Source: Hyphomonas sp.
GTDB taxonomy: Bacteria > Pseudomonadota > Alphaproteobacteria > Caulobacterales > Hyphomonadaceae
DNA length: 7,501 bases
NCBI GenBank assembly: GCA_024743015.1
Contig: JANSXJ010000178.1
Location: 1-7,501, forward strand
Direction of reading: 5' to 3'
In this document: positions 1 through 7,196 of the stretch, piece after piece
Layout of the letters: every line of letters starts with the position of its first letter
How positions within the stretch are numbered: position 1 is the stretch's first letter
Notes under the pieces: generated by a model
Told to the model about the DNA's origin: nothing
The model's input: only the letters and a program-made list of their open reading frames with translations
The model's database searches: none
Program-made: the position numbers and the translations under genes

Positions 1-527
1 AACTCGGCGAAACGGTCAAGCTGGGCTATGTTGATCAGAGCCGCGACAAGCTCGACGACAAGAAAAATGTCTGGGAAGAAATCTCCGACGGACTTGATGT
101 GATAAAGCTCGGCAATGTTGAGATGAACTCGCGCGCCTATGTCAGCGCTTTCAACTTCAAGAAGACGGATCAGCAAAAACCGGTCGGCAAACTCTCGGGC
201 GGTGAGCGTAACCGTGTGCACCTGGCCAAGATGCTGCGCGAAGGCGGAAACCTGCTGCTCCTCGACGAACCGACCAACGATCTCGATGTCGAAACACTGC
301 AAGCGCTCGAAGAAGGCCTTGAGAGCTTCCCGGGCTGCGCGGTGGTGATCTCGCACGACCGCTGGTTCCTCGACCGGATGGCGACGCATATTCTCGCTTT
401 TGAAGGCGATAGCCATGTCGAATGGTTTGAAGGTGATTTCAGTTCCTATCTCGAAGACAAGAAACGCCGCCTCGGTCCCGACGCAGTTGAGCCCAAGCGG
501 GTCAAGTTCAAGAAGTTCAATCGCTAG
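1..527 (+). CDS. ettA: Energy-dependent translational throttle protein EttA (ABC-F ATPase), 3' part only
   Basis: This is the C-terminal 174 residues of an ABC-F protein, open from base 3 to the TAG at 525-527; the 5' end lies outside the window. EttA (about 555 residues) binds the ribosomal E site and couples ATP/ADP state to entry into elongation. The second ATPase domain is visible: signature LSGGE at 192-206, Walker B LLLLDEP at 252-272 with catalytic Glu at 267-269, and the H-loop SHD at 351-359. The basic tail, ending [10 protein letters not shown], is typical of EttA and argues against Uup or other ABC-F members. There are no transmembrane segments, as expected for a soluble factor. 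The stop overlaps the convergent xylanase stop through a shared CTAG. Identification is from remembered family features. Confidence 0.93.
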   Translation, partial: LGETVKLGYVDQSRDKLDDKKNVWEEISDGLDVIKLGNVEMNSRAYVSAFNFKKTDQQKPVGKLSGGERNRVHLAKMLREGGNLLLLDEPTNDLDVETLQALEEGLESFPGCAVVISHDRWFLDRMATHILAFEGDSHVEWFEGDFSSYLEDKKRRLGPDAVEPKRVKFKKFNR

Positions 528-1702
528 ATGACATAGTCCGGATCGGTGATCGCCAGAAAGGCCGATTTGGGATCGCCGTCCGGATCAAACAGAAGCGGAT
601 AATTCGACCGGCTGACCGGGTAATTATTTAGCCAGGATTGCGAATCCCGGATGCCCCACAGGCTGACCGAGGTCACGCTATCTCGGGCTTTGAAGCCGTC
701 AAACAGGTCGCGATAGAGCTGCGCTTGTTCCTGATAGACCCGATCCGGCACATCGCTGGGTGCCGTGCCGTAGCCAGTCTGACAATTCACCCCGGACGCG
801 AAGCATTCGGGTGGATCATTATAGACAGAAATATCGAGCTCGGTGACATGCTGCTCAAGCCCGGCGCCGAGCGCATCAATCTCGTCGATCGCCGCGAGCA
901 CCTGATTGGGATCGATGCCGCGGCTGAGATGAAACTGGTGCCCGACCCCGTCCAGCGGGATGCCGCGATCGAGCAAATCGCGTATTACAGTGATCAGCCG
1001 ACCGCGCTTGCCGGCGAACTCCGTGCTGTAATCATTGATGAACAGCTTCGCAGAAGGGTCAGCCGCGCGCGCTGCGGTGAACGCCCAGTCGATATAATCC
1101 TGACCAACCGCCTGAAACCAGTCATCCTGGCGGTAGGTGTCGGTGCCACTGTCGGACACGACTTCATTGACGACGTCCCAGGCGTAGATGTCGCCCGCAT
1201 AACGTCCGGCGACCTCGCCGATATAAGTTTCCAACTTGTCGCGGATATCGCTGGCCGTACCGACCGTAAAATAGCCTGGCGTTGTGCGATACCAGAGCAG
1301 CGCGTGACCTCGAACCTTGGCACCATTCGCCTGAGCGAAGGTTCGCAATGCGTCAGCCGGATCGAAATTATAAGTTCCTTGAGTGGGCGAGATGATATCC
1401 GCCTTCATTTCAAATTCGGAGGTGAAGGATGAAAAATGCGCCTCGGCGAGGCTCTGATCCACGCCGCCGCCCGTTACCTGCGCGGTCTGAACCGCGGCTC
1501 CAATCTCAAATTCGGTCGCGAAGACTTGCTTGAGGGTGGCGGTAGACCCTGTTGGCGGTGGCGGCGGAGGCGGTGGAACGGGCGGTGCGGGTAGTGGCGC
1601 TGGAGCAGCCGGAGTGCTGCCGCCGCCGCCAGCACAAGCGCTGAGAGGCAGCGCGCCAAGCGCGGCCAGAAAGCGTAAGCGATCTCGTGCGGTATACTGC
1701 AT
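524..1702 (-). CDS. GH10 endo-1,4-beta-xylanase, predicted lipoprotein
   Basis: A 392-residue glycoside hydrolase family 10 enzyme, expected to cut internal beta-1,4 bonds of xylan with retention. Residues 1-23 form a lipoprotein signal with lipobox LSAC (Cys23), followed by AGGGG and a Pro-rich linker with eight consecutive prolines (43-50). The catalytic barrel runs from about 55 to 390. The acid/base is Glu180 in WDVVNE (1163-1165) and the nucleophile is Glu288 in HVTELDI (839-841). Substrate-site residues Lys100, His133, Trp137, Asn179, Gln256, His258, Trp349 and Trp357 are present. Three usually conserved positions differ: Phe97, Tyr138 and Thr140. A loop after the nucleophile carries Cys300 and Cys307, a possible disulfide. 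I chose the ATG at 1702 because AGGGGA (1718-1713) lies 10 bases upstream and the signal peptide begins there; an in-frame GTG at 1777 would only bury the signal. Substrate specificity is not certain. Confidence 0.92.
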   Translation of the reverse strand: MQYTARDRLRFLAALGALPLSACAGGGGSTPAAPAPLPAPPVPPPPPPPPTGSTATLKQVFATEFEIGAAVQTAQVTGGGVDQSLAEAHFSSFTSEFEMKADIISPTQGTYNFDPADALRTFAQANGAKVRGHALLWYRTTPGYFTVGTASDIRDKLETYIGEVAGRYAGDIYAWDVVNEVVSDSGTDTYRQDDWFQAVGQDYIDWAFTAARAADPSAKLFINDYSTEFAGKRGRLITVIRDLLDRGIPLDGVGHQFHLSRGIDPNQVLAAIDEIDALGAGLEQHVTELDISVYNDPPECFASGVNCQTGYGTAPSDVPDRVYQEQAQLYRDLFDGFKARDSVTSVSLWGIRDSQSWLNNYPVSRSNYPLLFDPDGDPKSAFLAITDPDYVI

Positions 1703-1874
1703 GATGGGTATGTCCCCTGAACCTGCCGCGGATATGATAGCGCTAACATTTCGCCTCTGATCCGGTTTTGTCAACACGGCGCACCAAGCTTTATATCGGG
1801 CTGTGAATTGCTCTCGGAGAGTGATTGGTTAGAACATGCTGAGGTTTGCCAAACAGGGTCCAGGGAGATGATAG
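1703..1874. promoter_or_regulatory. Divergent promoter region between xylanase and amidase genes
   Basis: These 172 bases must hold the start signals of both divergent genes. On the + strand TTGTCA (1768-1773) and TATATC (1792-1797), 18 bases apart, make a plausible sigma-70-like promoter for the amidase, with a leader of about 70 bases. On the - strand TTGACA (1774-1769) is a perfect -35 hexamer, but no good -10 lies at the right distance; TATCAT at 1739-1734 matches -10 well but is too far away. No clear operator palindrome was seen. The exact promoter positions are guesses by eye. Confidence 0.35.
1862..1867 (+). promoter_or_regulatory. Ribosome binding site of the amidase gene
   Basis: AGGGAG ends seven bases before the ATG at 1875. 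It decides between that ATG and a nearby out-of-frame ATG at 1868, which is too close to the site and does not open a long frame. Confidence 0.7.
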
Positions 1875-3497
1875 ATGAAACACTTACTGGCAAGCACCGC
1901 ACTCGGGATCATCTGCGCGGCCTGCAGTTCGGTGGCGGATGTGCCGGACCCGGTCGCAGACATGACTGAGACCGAAATCAGTCTTCAGCCTGAGGGCTGG
2001 ATCGCAAAATCGCTGCCTGAAATCGCCGAAGGTCTGCAGACCGGACAGGTCAGTTCTGTGGAACTCGTTCTCGCCTATCAAGCGCGGATCGAACAAATCG
2101 ACCGTAATGGCCCGGCCTTGCAATCGGTGCTCGCCCTCAATCCCACAGCGCTCGACGATGCCAGAGACAGCGACGAGCGCCGGATGCTCGGCAAAGGCTG
2201 GGGGCCGCTGGATGGCGTCCCGATCCTGCTCAAGGACAATATTGAAAGCCTCGACCCGGTTGCGACCACGGCTGGGGCGCTGGCGCTGAAGGACAACATC
2301 ACCGGGCGCGATAGCCCGCTTGTGGCTGGTTTGCGAGCGCAAGGGGCGATCATCCTCGGAAAGACCAATCTCAGCCAGTGGGCCAATTTTCGCTCGAACG
2401 AGTCGCTGAGCGGTTGGTCGGCACTTGGCGGCCAGGTCAGAAATCCGCACATGCTCGACCGCAATCCTTGCGGATCAAGTTCTGGGTCCGCTGCCGCCGC
2501 TGCCGCCTCGCTCGCTGCGGGCACGGTTGGCACAGAGACAAATGGTTCGATTATCTGCCCATCCAATGTCAACGGCGTTGTCGGCTTCAAGCCTACGGTT
2601 GGGGTCGTGCCTCAGCAATATATCATACCAATTTCGCATTCGCAGGATACGGCCGGTCCGATGACCAAGACCGTAAAAGGCGCAGCGATGATGCTCACCG
2701 CGATGGCAGGAATGGACGCCTCCATCGACTATGTCGCCAGACTGGATTCGGGTAGCCTCTCAGGGAAACGCGTTGGCGTGATGCGCTTTGCGCAGGGCTC
2801 AAACGCAGACATTCATGCGCGCTTCGATGCGGCGTTGGGCATTCTTGAGGCCCAAGGCGCGGAGCTGGTCGAAATCGATACGTTTGATCCGGACGCCGAG
2901 AATTTCTGGGGCGATGCGCTCAGTGTGCTCGAATATGAGTTCAGGCATACGCTGAACGCCTATCTAGCGGATTTGCCAGATACTGTCGCAACCCGCAGCC
3001 TCGCCGAGCTGATCGCCTTCAATGAGGCCAATGCAGATATCGAATTGGCCTTGTTCGATCAGGATCTGCTTGAATCGTCGCAGGCCAAAGGCCCAATGAC
3101 GGACGAGGCCTATCTGAATGCGCTTGCCGCGATCCAGTCTGCCACACGCGAAAATGGGATAGACAGCCTTCTGGCCGAGCATGCGGTGGATATGCTGGTC
3201 TCCCCTTCAGGGCCGGTGAGTCCGCGGGTCGATCCGATCAATGGCGATACGTGGCCATCCTGGGCCGGCGCGGGATATCTCGCGGCGATCGCAGGATATC
3301 CCCATATTACGGTGCCTATGGGCGACGTACACGGGGTTCCGATCGGCTTCTCGATCATGGGTGCTAAAGGTACTGATGCAGAGATCTTGTCCTGGGGTTA
3401 CGCCTATGAACAAGCGAGCCAGATGCGGGTGGAACCACAATATCTCTCTAATGCTGAAGCGCGCCCTGAAATCGCCGCCGCTATGAAAGCGAAATAG
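1875..3497 (+). CDS. Exported amidase-signature hydrolase (peptide-amidase-like)
   Basis: A 540-residue amidase-signature enzyme, a family that hydrolyses carboxamide bonds using a Ser-cisSer-Lys triad. The triad is Lys120 in LLKDN (2232-2234), cis-Ser201 in the CGSSSGS motif (2475-2477) and nucleophile Ser225 in TNGSI (2547-2549). The 24-residue Ser-Ser spacing is what the family shows. The N-terminus (hydrophobic 4-16, then CAACSS) is an export signal. Cys17 could be a lipidated cysteine, but Cys at -3 departs from the usual lipobox, so it may be a lipoprotein or simply periplasmic. Overall length and triad positions resemble the C-terminal peptide amidase of Stenotrophomonas as I remember it; this suggests removal of terminal amides from peptides but does not prove it. 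There are no GatB/GatC neighbours, and the export signal argues against GatA. Its stop lies one base from the convergent rmlC-rmlA stop. Confidence 0.88.
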   Translation: MKHLLASTALGIICAACSSVADVPDPVADMTETEISLQPEGWIAKSLPEIAEGLQTGQVSSVELVLAYQARIEQIDRNGPALQSVLALNPTALDDARDSDERRMLGKGWGPLDGVPILLKDNIESLDPVATTAGALALKDNITGRDSPLVAGLRAQGAIILGKTNLSQWANFRSNESLSGWSALGGQVRNPHMLDRNPCGSSSGSAAAAAASLAAGTVGTETNGSIICPSNVNGVVGFKPTVGVVPQQYIIPISHSQDTAGPMTKTVKGAAMMLTAMAGMDASIDYVARLDSGSLSGKRVGVMRFAQGSNADIHARFDAALGILEAQGAELVEIDTFDPDAENFWGDALSVLEYEFRHTLNAYLADLPDTVATRSLAELIAFNEANADIELALFDQDLLESSQAKGPMTDEAYLNALAAIQSATRENGIDSLLAEHAVDMLVSPSGPVSPRVDPINGDTWPSWAGAGYLAAIAGYPHITVPMGDVHGVPIGFSIMGAKGTDAEILSWGYAYEQASQMRVEPQYLSNAEARPEIAAAMKAK

Positions 3498-3498
3498 T

Positions 3499-4539
3499 CT
3501 ACCCAACGAGCCGGAGCAGATAGTCGCCGTATTCGTTGCGGTGATCCGTGGCGAGAGCGCGGACCTGCGCGCCATCGATCAAGCCGATATGCCAGGCGAC
3601 TTCTTCCGGGCAGGCGATCTTGGTGCCGGTTCGCTTCTCGACGGCGTGGACGTACTCCGCCGCCTGCAGCAACCCGTCAAAGGTCCCGGCATCGAGCCAG
3701 GCCGTGCCGCGCGGCAGGACTTTAAGGTCCAGCTGCCCGCGTTGGAGATACGCATTGTTCACGGCGGTGATCTCAATCTCACCGCGCTTCGAAGGTTTGA
3801 CGGATTTGGCGATGTCGACGACTTGATTGTCGTAGAAATAGAGGCCGGTCACAGCGAGATTGCTTTTCGGGTTTTTCGGTTTTTCTTCGATTGAGATGGC
3901 TTTGCCATCCGGGCCTTGCTCGACCACGCCGAAGCTCGATGGATCCGCGACGGTGTATCCGAAAATCGTCGCGCCCTGATTGCCTCGATTAATGTCCTGG
4001 AGTTGTTCGCCAAGGCCCGCGCCGTGGAAAATATTGTCGCCAAGGGCCAGTGCCACCGGATCGCCACCTATGAAGTCCTCGCCAATCAGAAAAGCATCGG
4101 CGAGGCCGCCTTCGGTCTCTGGGGCATAATACTCGGTCATCTTGTAGACGACCACGCAGTCTGGCGTCAGCGTCAGATAGCCGTGCGCAAATCCTTCAGG
4201 AACGAACAATTGCTGTCCATTCTCGGCGCTCAGCTCTGCGCTGACATGCTGGCCAAAAGTCGGAGATGACCGGCGCAGATCGACGGCAACATCCAGAATC
4301 GCGCCGCGGGTGCAGCGTATCAGCTTGGCCTGGGCTTTGGGTGGGACCTGGAAATGCAGCCCGCGCAAAATGCCTGCGTCTGCAGACCAGGCATGATTGT
4401 CCTGCACAAACGGTCCCGCAATGCCTGCCGCTTCATAAGTATTTGCGCGAAACGTCTCAGAGAAGAATCCGCGGCCGTCTCCATGACGATCCGGCGTCAC
4501 CAGGATCACGTCCGGAAGCGCTTGGCGTTCAAACTTCAT
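3499..4539 (-). CDS. rmlC-rmlA: Chimeric RmlC'-'RmlA: truncated dTDP-4-dehydrorhamnose 3,5-epimerase fused in frame to truncated glucose-1-phosphate thymidylyltransferase
   Basis: One 346-codon open frame made from parts of two dTDP-rhamnose enzymes. Residues 1 to about 145 are RmlC: the DxRG(F/W)F-like start (DGRGFFSE), catalytic-site LRGLHFQ with His62, Lys72, PEGFAHGY (114-121) and VYKMTEYY (131-138). The usual C-terminal 40 or so residues of RmlC are missing. From about Gly145 the sequence is RmlA, entering where intact RmlA reads GLAxAF: LGDNIF with metal-ligand Asp168, EEKP (218-221), GLYFYD (232-237), WLDAGT (281-286), ACPEE (309-313) and the normal RmlA C-terminus. The first 85-90 residues of RmlA, including the GxGTRL nucleotide loop, are absent. 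The second metal-site Asp, expected in EITDVN, is Ala259. RmlA activity is therefore very unlikely; RmlC activity is doubtful. The start ATG has only a weak AGGG 12 bases upstream. No rmlB or rmlD is adjacent. It could be a decaying deletion product, a repurposed protein or an assembly error. Confidence 0.85.
   Translation of the reverse strand: MKFERQALPDVILVTPDRHGDGRGFFSETFRANTYEAAGIAGPFVQDNHAWSADAGILRGLHFQVPPKAQAKLIRCTRGAILDVAVDLRRSSPTFGQHVSAELSAENGQQLFVPEGFAHGYLTLTPDCVVVYKMTEYYAPETEGGLADAFLIGEDFIGGDPVALALGDNIFHGAGLGEQLQDINRGNQGATIFGYTVADPSSFGVVEQGPDGKAISIEEKPKNPKSNLAVTGLYFYDNQVVDIAKSVKPSKRGEIEITAVNNAYLQRGQLDLKVLPRGTAWLDAGTFDGLLQAAEYVHAVEKRTGTKIACPEEVAWHIGLIDGAQVRALATDHRNEYGDYLLRLVG
4099..4113 (-). 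other. RmlC/RmlA fusion junction
   Basis: Codons 143-147 read EGGLA. The stretch up to PETEGG fits the end of the RmlC YYAPE(T)E region, and GGLADAF fits the RmlA PxGLAxAF region, so both parents could share the GGL-coding bases. This fits an in-frame deletion at short homology in an ancestral rmlC-rmlA order. The exact crossover base cannot be fixed without the intact parents. Confidence 0.6.
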
Positions 4540-4612
4540 CGCGTCAGTCTGCCCTGTTTCACTCCGTATCGGCCCTAGAGAAATAAATTGCCATTGTCAC
4601 CCGCGGGAGGCG

Positions 4613-4645
4613 GTGAAATTGGGCCATGTCATCCCCATATATTGA
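4613..4645 (+). other. Possible 10-codon leader frame upstream of the membrane-protein gene
   Basis: GGGAGG (4605-4610) is followed two bases later by GTG at 4613, which opens a 10-codon frame ending in TGA at 4643-4645, two bases before the ATG at 4648. The spacing between GGGAGG and GTG is too short to be ideal. If translated, it could couple translation to the next gene by re-initiation, because that gene has no good site of its own. This is pattern only and may be chance. Confidence 0.2.
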
Positions 4646-4647
4646 CG

Positions 4648-5049
4648 ATGGACCCGGTCAAAGAGGCCAAAAGACGTAAATCCATCGCCTATATTTTACG
4701 CCGCCGAAAGCGCGGTCGGCGCATCGGTGCGAATTCTGGCGGGGCAATAAAAAGCGTCCATCGAAAAATGCGTGGGCACTTGGTTTTCACTCCGAGTGGA
4801 AGCGCATCGGGCTGGTGGCGTTTCAGTTTCATCCCGGTTGCTTTGACGATCAGCGGATTTCCGATTTTCGTTTTCGTGCTGACGGGAACGCCAGAACTTC
4901 ACAATGTCGATGACCACAGCCTGATGGCGCCATTGTTCGCCGTACCGATATTTATCCTGCTCGTTCTGATTTGTGGGTTCGCGCTCGCCTACGCGCTCGT
5001 CTCAATTTGCCGATTTGTTCGCGCGCGTTGGCGTCACAGAAACGAATAG
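4648..5049 (+). CDS. Hypothetical small basic membrane protein
   Basis: I do not recognise this 133-residue product. The first 42 residues are strongly basic (for example RRRKRGRR at 18-25). Two hydrophobic segments follow, about 59-79 and 93-121, separated by a short acidic loop (ELHNVDD), and the protein ends in a basic tail (RARWRHR). This predicts an inner-membrane hairpin with both ends in the cytoplasm. I chose the ATG at 4648; a TTG at 4588 would add 20 residues of no recognisable character, and Met41 (4768) would leave mainly the hairpin. No start has a convincing ribosome site of its own. The 3' end overlaps the convergent priA stop by 16 bases. No function can be assigned; the hydrophobic pattern supports it being real. 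Confidence 0.55.
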   Translation: MDPVKEAKRRKSIAYILRRRKRGRRIGANSGGAIKSVHRKMRGHLVFTPSGSASGWWRFSFIPVALTISGFPIFVFVLTGTPELHNVDDHSLMAPLFAVPIFILLVLICGFALAYALVSICRFVRARWRHRNE

Positions 5050-7196
5050 GGATCGATATCCACGGCAACGCGCGCGGCGCTGGGGAGTTTCAAGCTGCCG
5101 ACCCACGCGGTCATATAGGCCGACAGATCAACCTCACGCGGCGCGGTGATCAGGAAACGAAGTCTGTGACGCCCGCGCAGGATGCTGATCGGTGCAGGCG
5201 CCGGGCCATAGACGGTCACCCATTCGCCATGTGGAGCCGCTTTGCCAGCGAGCAGACCAATCTCCTTTGCCATGCCAGCGTCCGGCGCTGACATCACCAA
5301 GGCGGCCATGCGTCCAAACGGAGGAAGGATCAGCTCTTCACGTACGTCGCGCTCAATCCTCAGAAAGCCGTCTCGATCGCCCGCAGCCAGAGCCTGCATT
5401 GCTGGATTGTCTGGCTGGTAGGTCTGGATCAAGGCGCGGCCCGGTCGTTCGGCGCGGCCCGCCCGCCCAGCAACCTGGCTGAGCAATTGATAGGTTCGCT
5501 CGCCTGCGCGGAGGTCGCCGCCTTGCAGGCCGCTATCGGCGTCGACGACGCCCACCAGGGTCAGGTTGGGAAAATTGTGCCCCTTGGCGACGATCTGGGT
5601 CCCGACCAATACGTCAATCTCTCCACCTGCCATGCGCTCGACAATGCCGCGCGTCGCTTCGCCGCCCATCGCAGTGTCGGAGGAAAAGATCTCGACCGTG
5701 GCATCCGGCAGCAATACCCGAACTTCCTCGGCGACTCTCTCAACCCCGGGGCCGACCCCCATAAGCGAGTCCTTGGCACCGCAAAGTGGACACGTTTCAG
5801 GCTTCGGCATCGACCAACCCGTGAGGTGACAGACGAGGCGATTGGAATAGCGATGCTCGGTTAGCCAGCTTTCTGTTCCTGGACTTTTCAGGCGCTCGCC
5901 GCAGGCTTTGCAGATGACCAGGGGGGCATAACCGCGCCGGTTCAGGAAAAGGAGGCTCTGCTCGCCAGCTGCATGTGTCGCCACCAGGCCTTTCGCCAGA
6001 ATGGGCGACAGCCAGTTGCCTTGTTCCGGCGTGTTTGAACGCAAGTCGACCAGATGCATATCCGGAAGCCGGGCCGCGCCAGGGCGGGCGGAGAGTTTCA
6101 GGCGCTGATAGCGGCCGCTTTCTGCGTTGACGACGGTTTCCAGGGCAGGCGTGGCGGAGGCCAGGATCACCGCTGCGTCCTCCAGCTTGGCCCGCATTAC
6201 GGACATGTCGCGCGCATGGTAGCGCACGCCGTCTTCCTGCTTGAAACTGCTATCATGTTCCTCATCGACAATGATCAGCTTCAGATTGGCGAAGGGCAGG
6301 AACAGGGCGGAGCGCGCGCCGGTGACAATGCGCGCCCGGCCGTGCGCGACTTCGCGCCAGTTGCGCCGACGCTGCTGATCGCTGAGGGACGAGTGCCACG
6401 GGGCAGGGCCTGCGCCAAATCGCTCCTCGAAGCGTTCGAACACCGCTTGGGTCAGCGCAATTTCCGGAAGCAGGACGAGGACTTGCGCTGTTGGATCATT
6501 CGCCAGTGTTTCCGCGATGGCTTCGAAATAGACTTCGGTTTTCCCTGAGCCGGTAATCCCGTCGAGCAGGAAAGGGGCGTAGCCTCCTTTCTTGACGGCC
6601 ATTCTCAACGTCTCGGCGGCTGCGCCTTGTTCCGGCGTCAGGGCGTGACCAGGCCGACGGGGATCGGGGGCAGGGTAGGGCAGGTCCGTTGCACGAATAT
6701 CGGCGGCGAGGCTCCCGGCTTCGACAAGGCCTTTGACCACAGAGCTTGATACCCCCGCCGCACGCGCGAGGTCTGCGGCGCTCCCCGGTCCGATTTCAGC
6801 CGCCGCTGACAGCACTTTTTCCCGCGCTGGGGTCATCCGATTGGTGCGATGGCCGGTCAGCTCATAAACGGTTTGTGTCGGAGAGGGGGAAAGACCGCCT
6901 CGCGCCCGTAATGCCATGGCGAGCACCTGCCCGGGCCCGGCAACATTATAGCGCGCACAAAACTCAATGAAGCGGCGCATGGCGGTCGTCATTGGCGGCA
7001 CCGGATAGCAGTGTTCAACTGTTTTCAGCTCGCGATCTGGATCTGCCTGCTCAACCGCCCAGACCACGCCGGTGCGTTCATACTTCCCGAGCGGAGCGCG
7101 GACATACGAGCCCGGTTCCACATCCATTCCCTCCGGAATGAGATAGTCGAATGGCTCTGGCAGCGGCATGGGAAAGAGAATACGGGCCACAAGCAT
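5034..7196 (-). CDS. priA: Primosomal protein N' (PriA), replication-restart helicase
   Basis: A full-length 720-residue PriA, a superfamily 2 DNA helicase that recognises stalled forks and reloads the replisome in the cytoplasm. In order: the N-terminal 3'-DNA-end-binding domain (about 1-95), winged helix (about 100-175), Walker A GITGSGKT with Lys219, DEEH box at 311-314, SATPALET motif, the zinc-binding insertion (429-472), motif V VGTQIVAKGH near 532, and motif VI QVAGRAGR near 575. The zinc region keeps CxxC at 429/432 and 469/472, but Ser438, Thr441 and Thr459 replace three cysteines of the second site, leaving Cys456 alone. The spacing of all eight positions matches the E. coli layout as I recall it, so the alignment is not in doubt. 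AAGGAAGG (7207-7200) just upstream of the ATG at 7196 supports the start. It is divergent from xerC, a common alphaproteobacterial neighbour. Confidence 0.97.
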   Translation of the reverse strand: MLVARILFPMPLPEPFDYLIPEGMDVEPGSYVRAPLGKYERTGVVWAVEQADPDRELKTVEHCYPVPPMTTAMRRFIEFCARYNVAGPGQVLAMALRARGGLSPSPTQTVYELTGHRTNRMTPAREKVLSAAAEIGPGSAADLARAAGVSSSVVKGLVEAGSLAADIRATDLPYPAPDPRRPGHALTPEQGAAAETLRMAVKKGGYAPFLLDGITGSGKTEVYFEAIAETLANDPTAQVLVLLPEIALTQAVFERFEERFGAGPAPWHSSLSDQQRRRNWREVAHGRARIVTGARSALFLPFANLKLIIVDEEHDSSFKQEDGVRYHARDMSVMRAKLEDAAVILASATPALETVVNAESGRYQRLKLSARPGAARLPDMHLVDLRSNTPEQGNWLSPILAKGLVATHAAGEQSLLFLNRRGYAPLVICKACGERLKSPGTESWLTEHRYSNRLVCHLTGWSMPKPETCPLCGAKDSLMGVGPGVERVAEEVRVLLPDATVEIFSSDTAMGGEATRGIVERMAGGEIDVLVGTQIVAKGHNFPNLTLVGVVDADSGLQGGDLRAGERTYQLLSQVAGRAGRAERPGRALIQTYQPDNPAMQALAAGDRDGFLRIERDVREELILPPFGRMAALVMSAPDAGMAKEIGLLAGKAAPHGEWVTVYGPAPAPISILRGRHRLRFLITAPREVDLSAYMTAWVGSLKLPSAARVAVDIDPYSFL

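Noticed and set aside
638..1432. 264-codon + strand frame opposite the xylanase gene
   Set aside because: It is fully antisense to a clear GH10 coding region, its product shows no family features, and long antisense frames are expected in G+C-rich coding DNA.
1549..1627. GGCGGTGGCGG-rich stretch as a minisatellite or regulatory repeat
   Set aside because: It is explained by Pro codons of the xylanase linker and Gly codons after the lipobox read on the other strand.
1703..1777. Longer xylanase starting at the GTG at 1777
   Set aside because: The extra 25 residues precede a complete lipoprotein signal peptide, which would then be internal, and the ATG at 1702 has its own AGGGGA site.
1875..3497. 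GatA subunit of glutamyl-tRNA amidotransferase
   Set aside because: It shares the amidase-signature triad, but it has an export signal, is longer than typical GatA and has no GatB or GatC partner.
3541..4269. Two + strand frames (3541-3894, 3916-4269) opposite the rmlC-rmlA chimera
   Set aside because: The minus strand gives recognisable RmlC and RmlA motifs throughout; the + frames have low-complexity, unrecognisable products.
4588..4647. TTG start at 4588 for the hypothetical membrane protein
   Set aside because: No ribosome site upstream, rare start codon, and the added residues are not recognisable; kept only as an alternative.
4695..4722. Imperfect G+C-rich inverted repeat as a terminator
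   Set aside because: Pairing is interrupted, there is no T tract, and it lies inside the membrane-protein frame.
5487..6548. Long + strand frames opposite priA (5487-5864 and 6054-6548)
   Set aside because: Antisense shadows of conserved PriA helicase and zinc regions.
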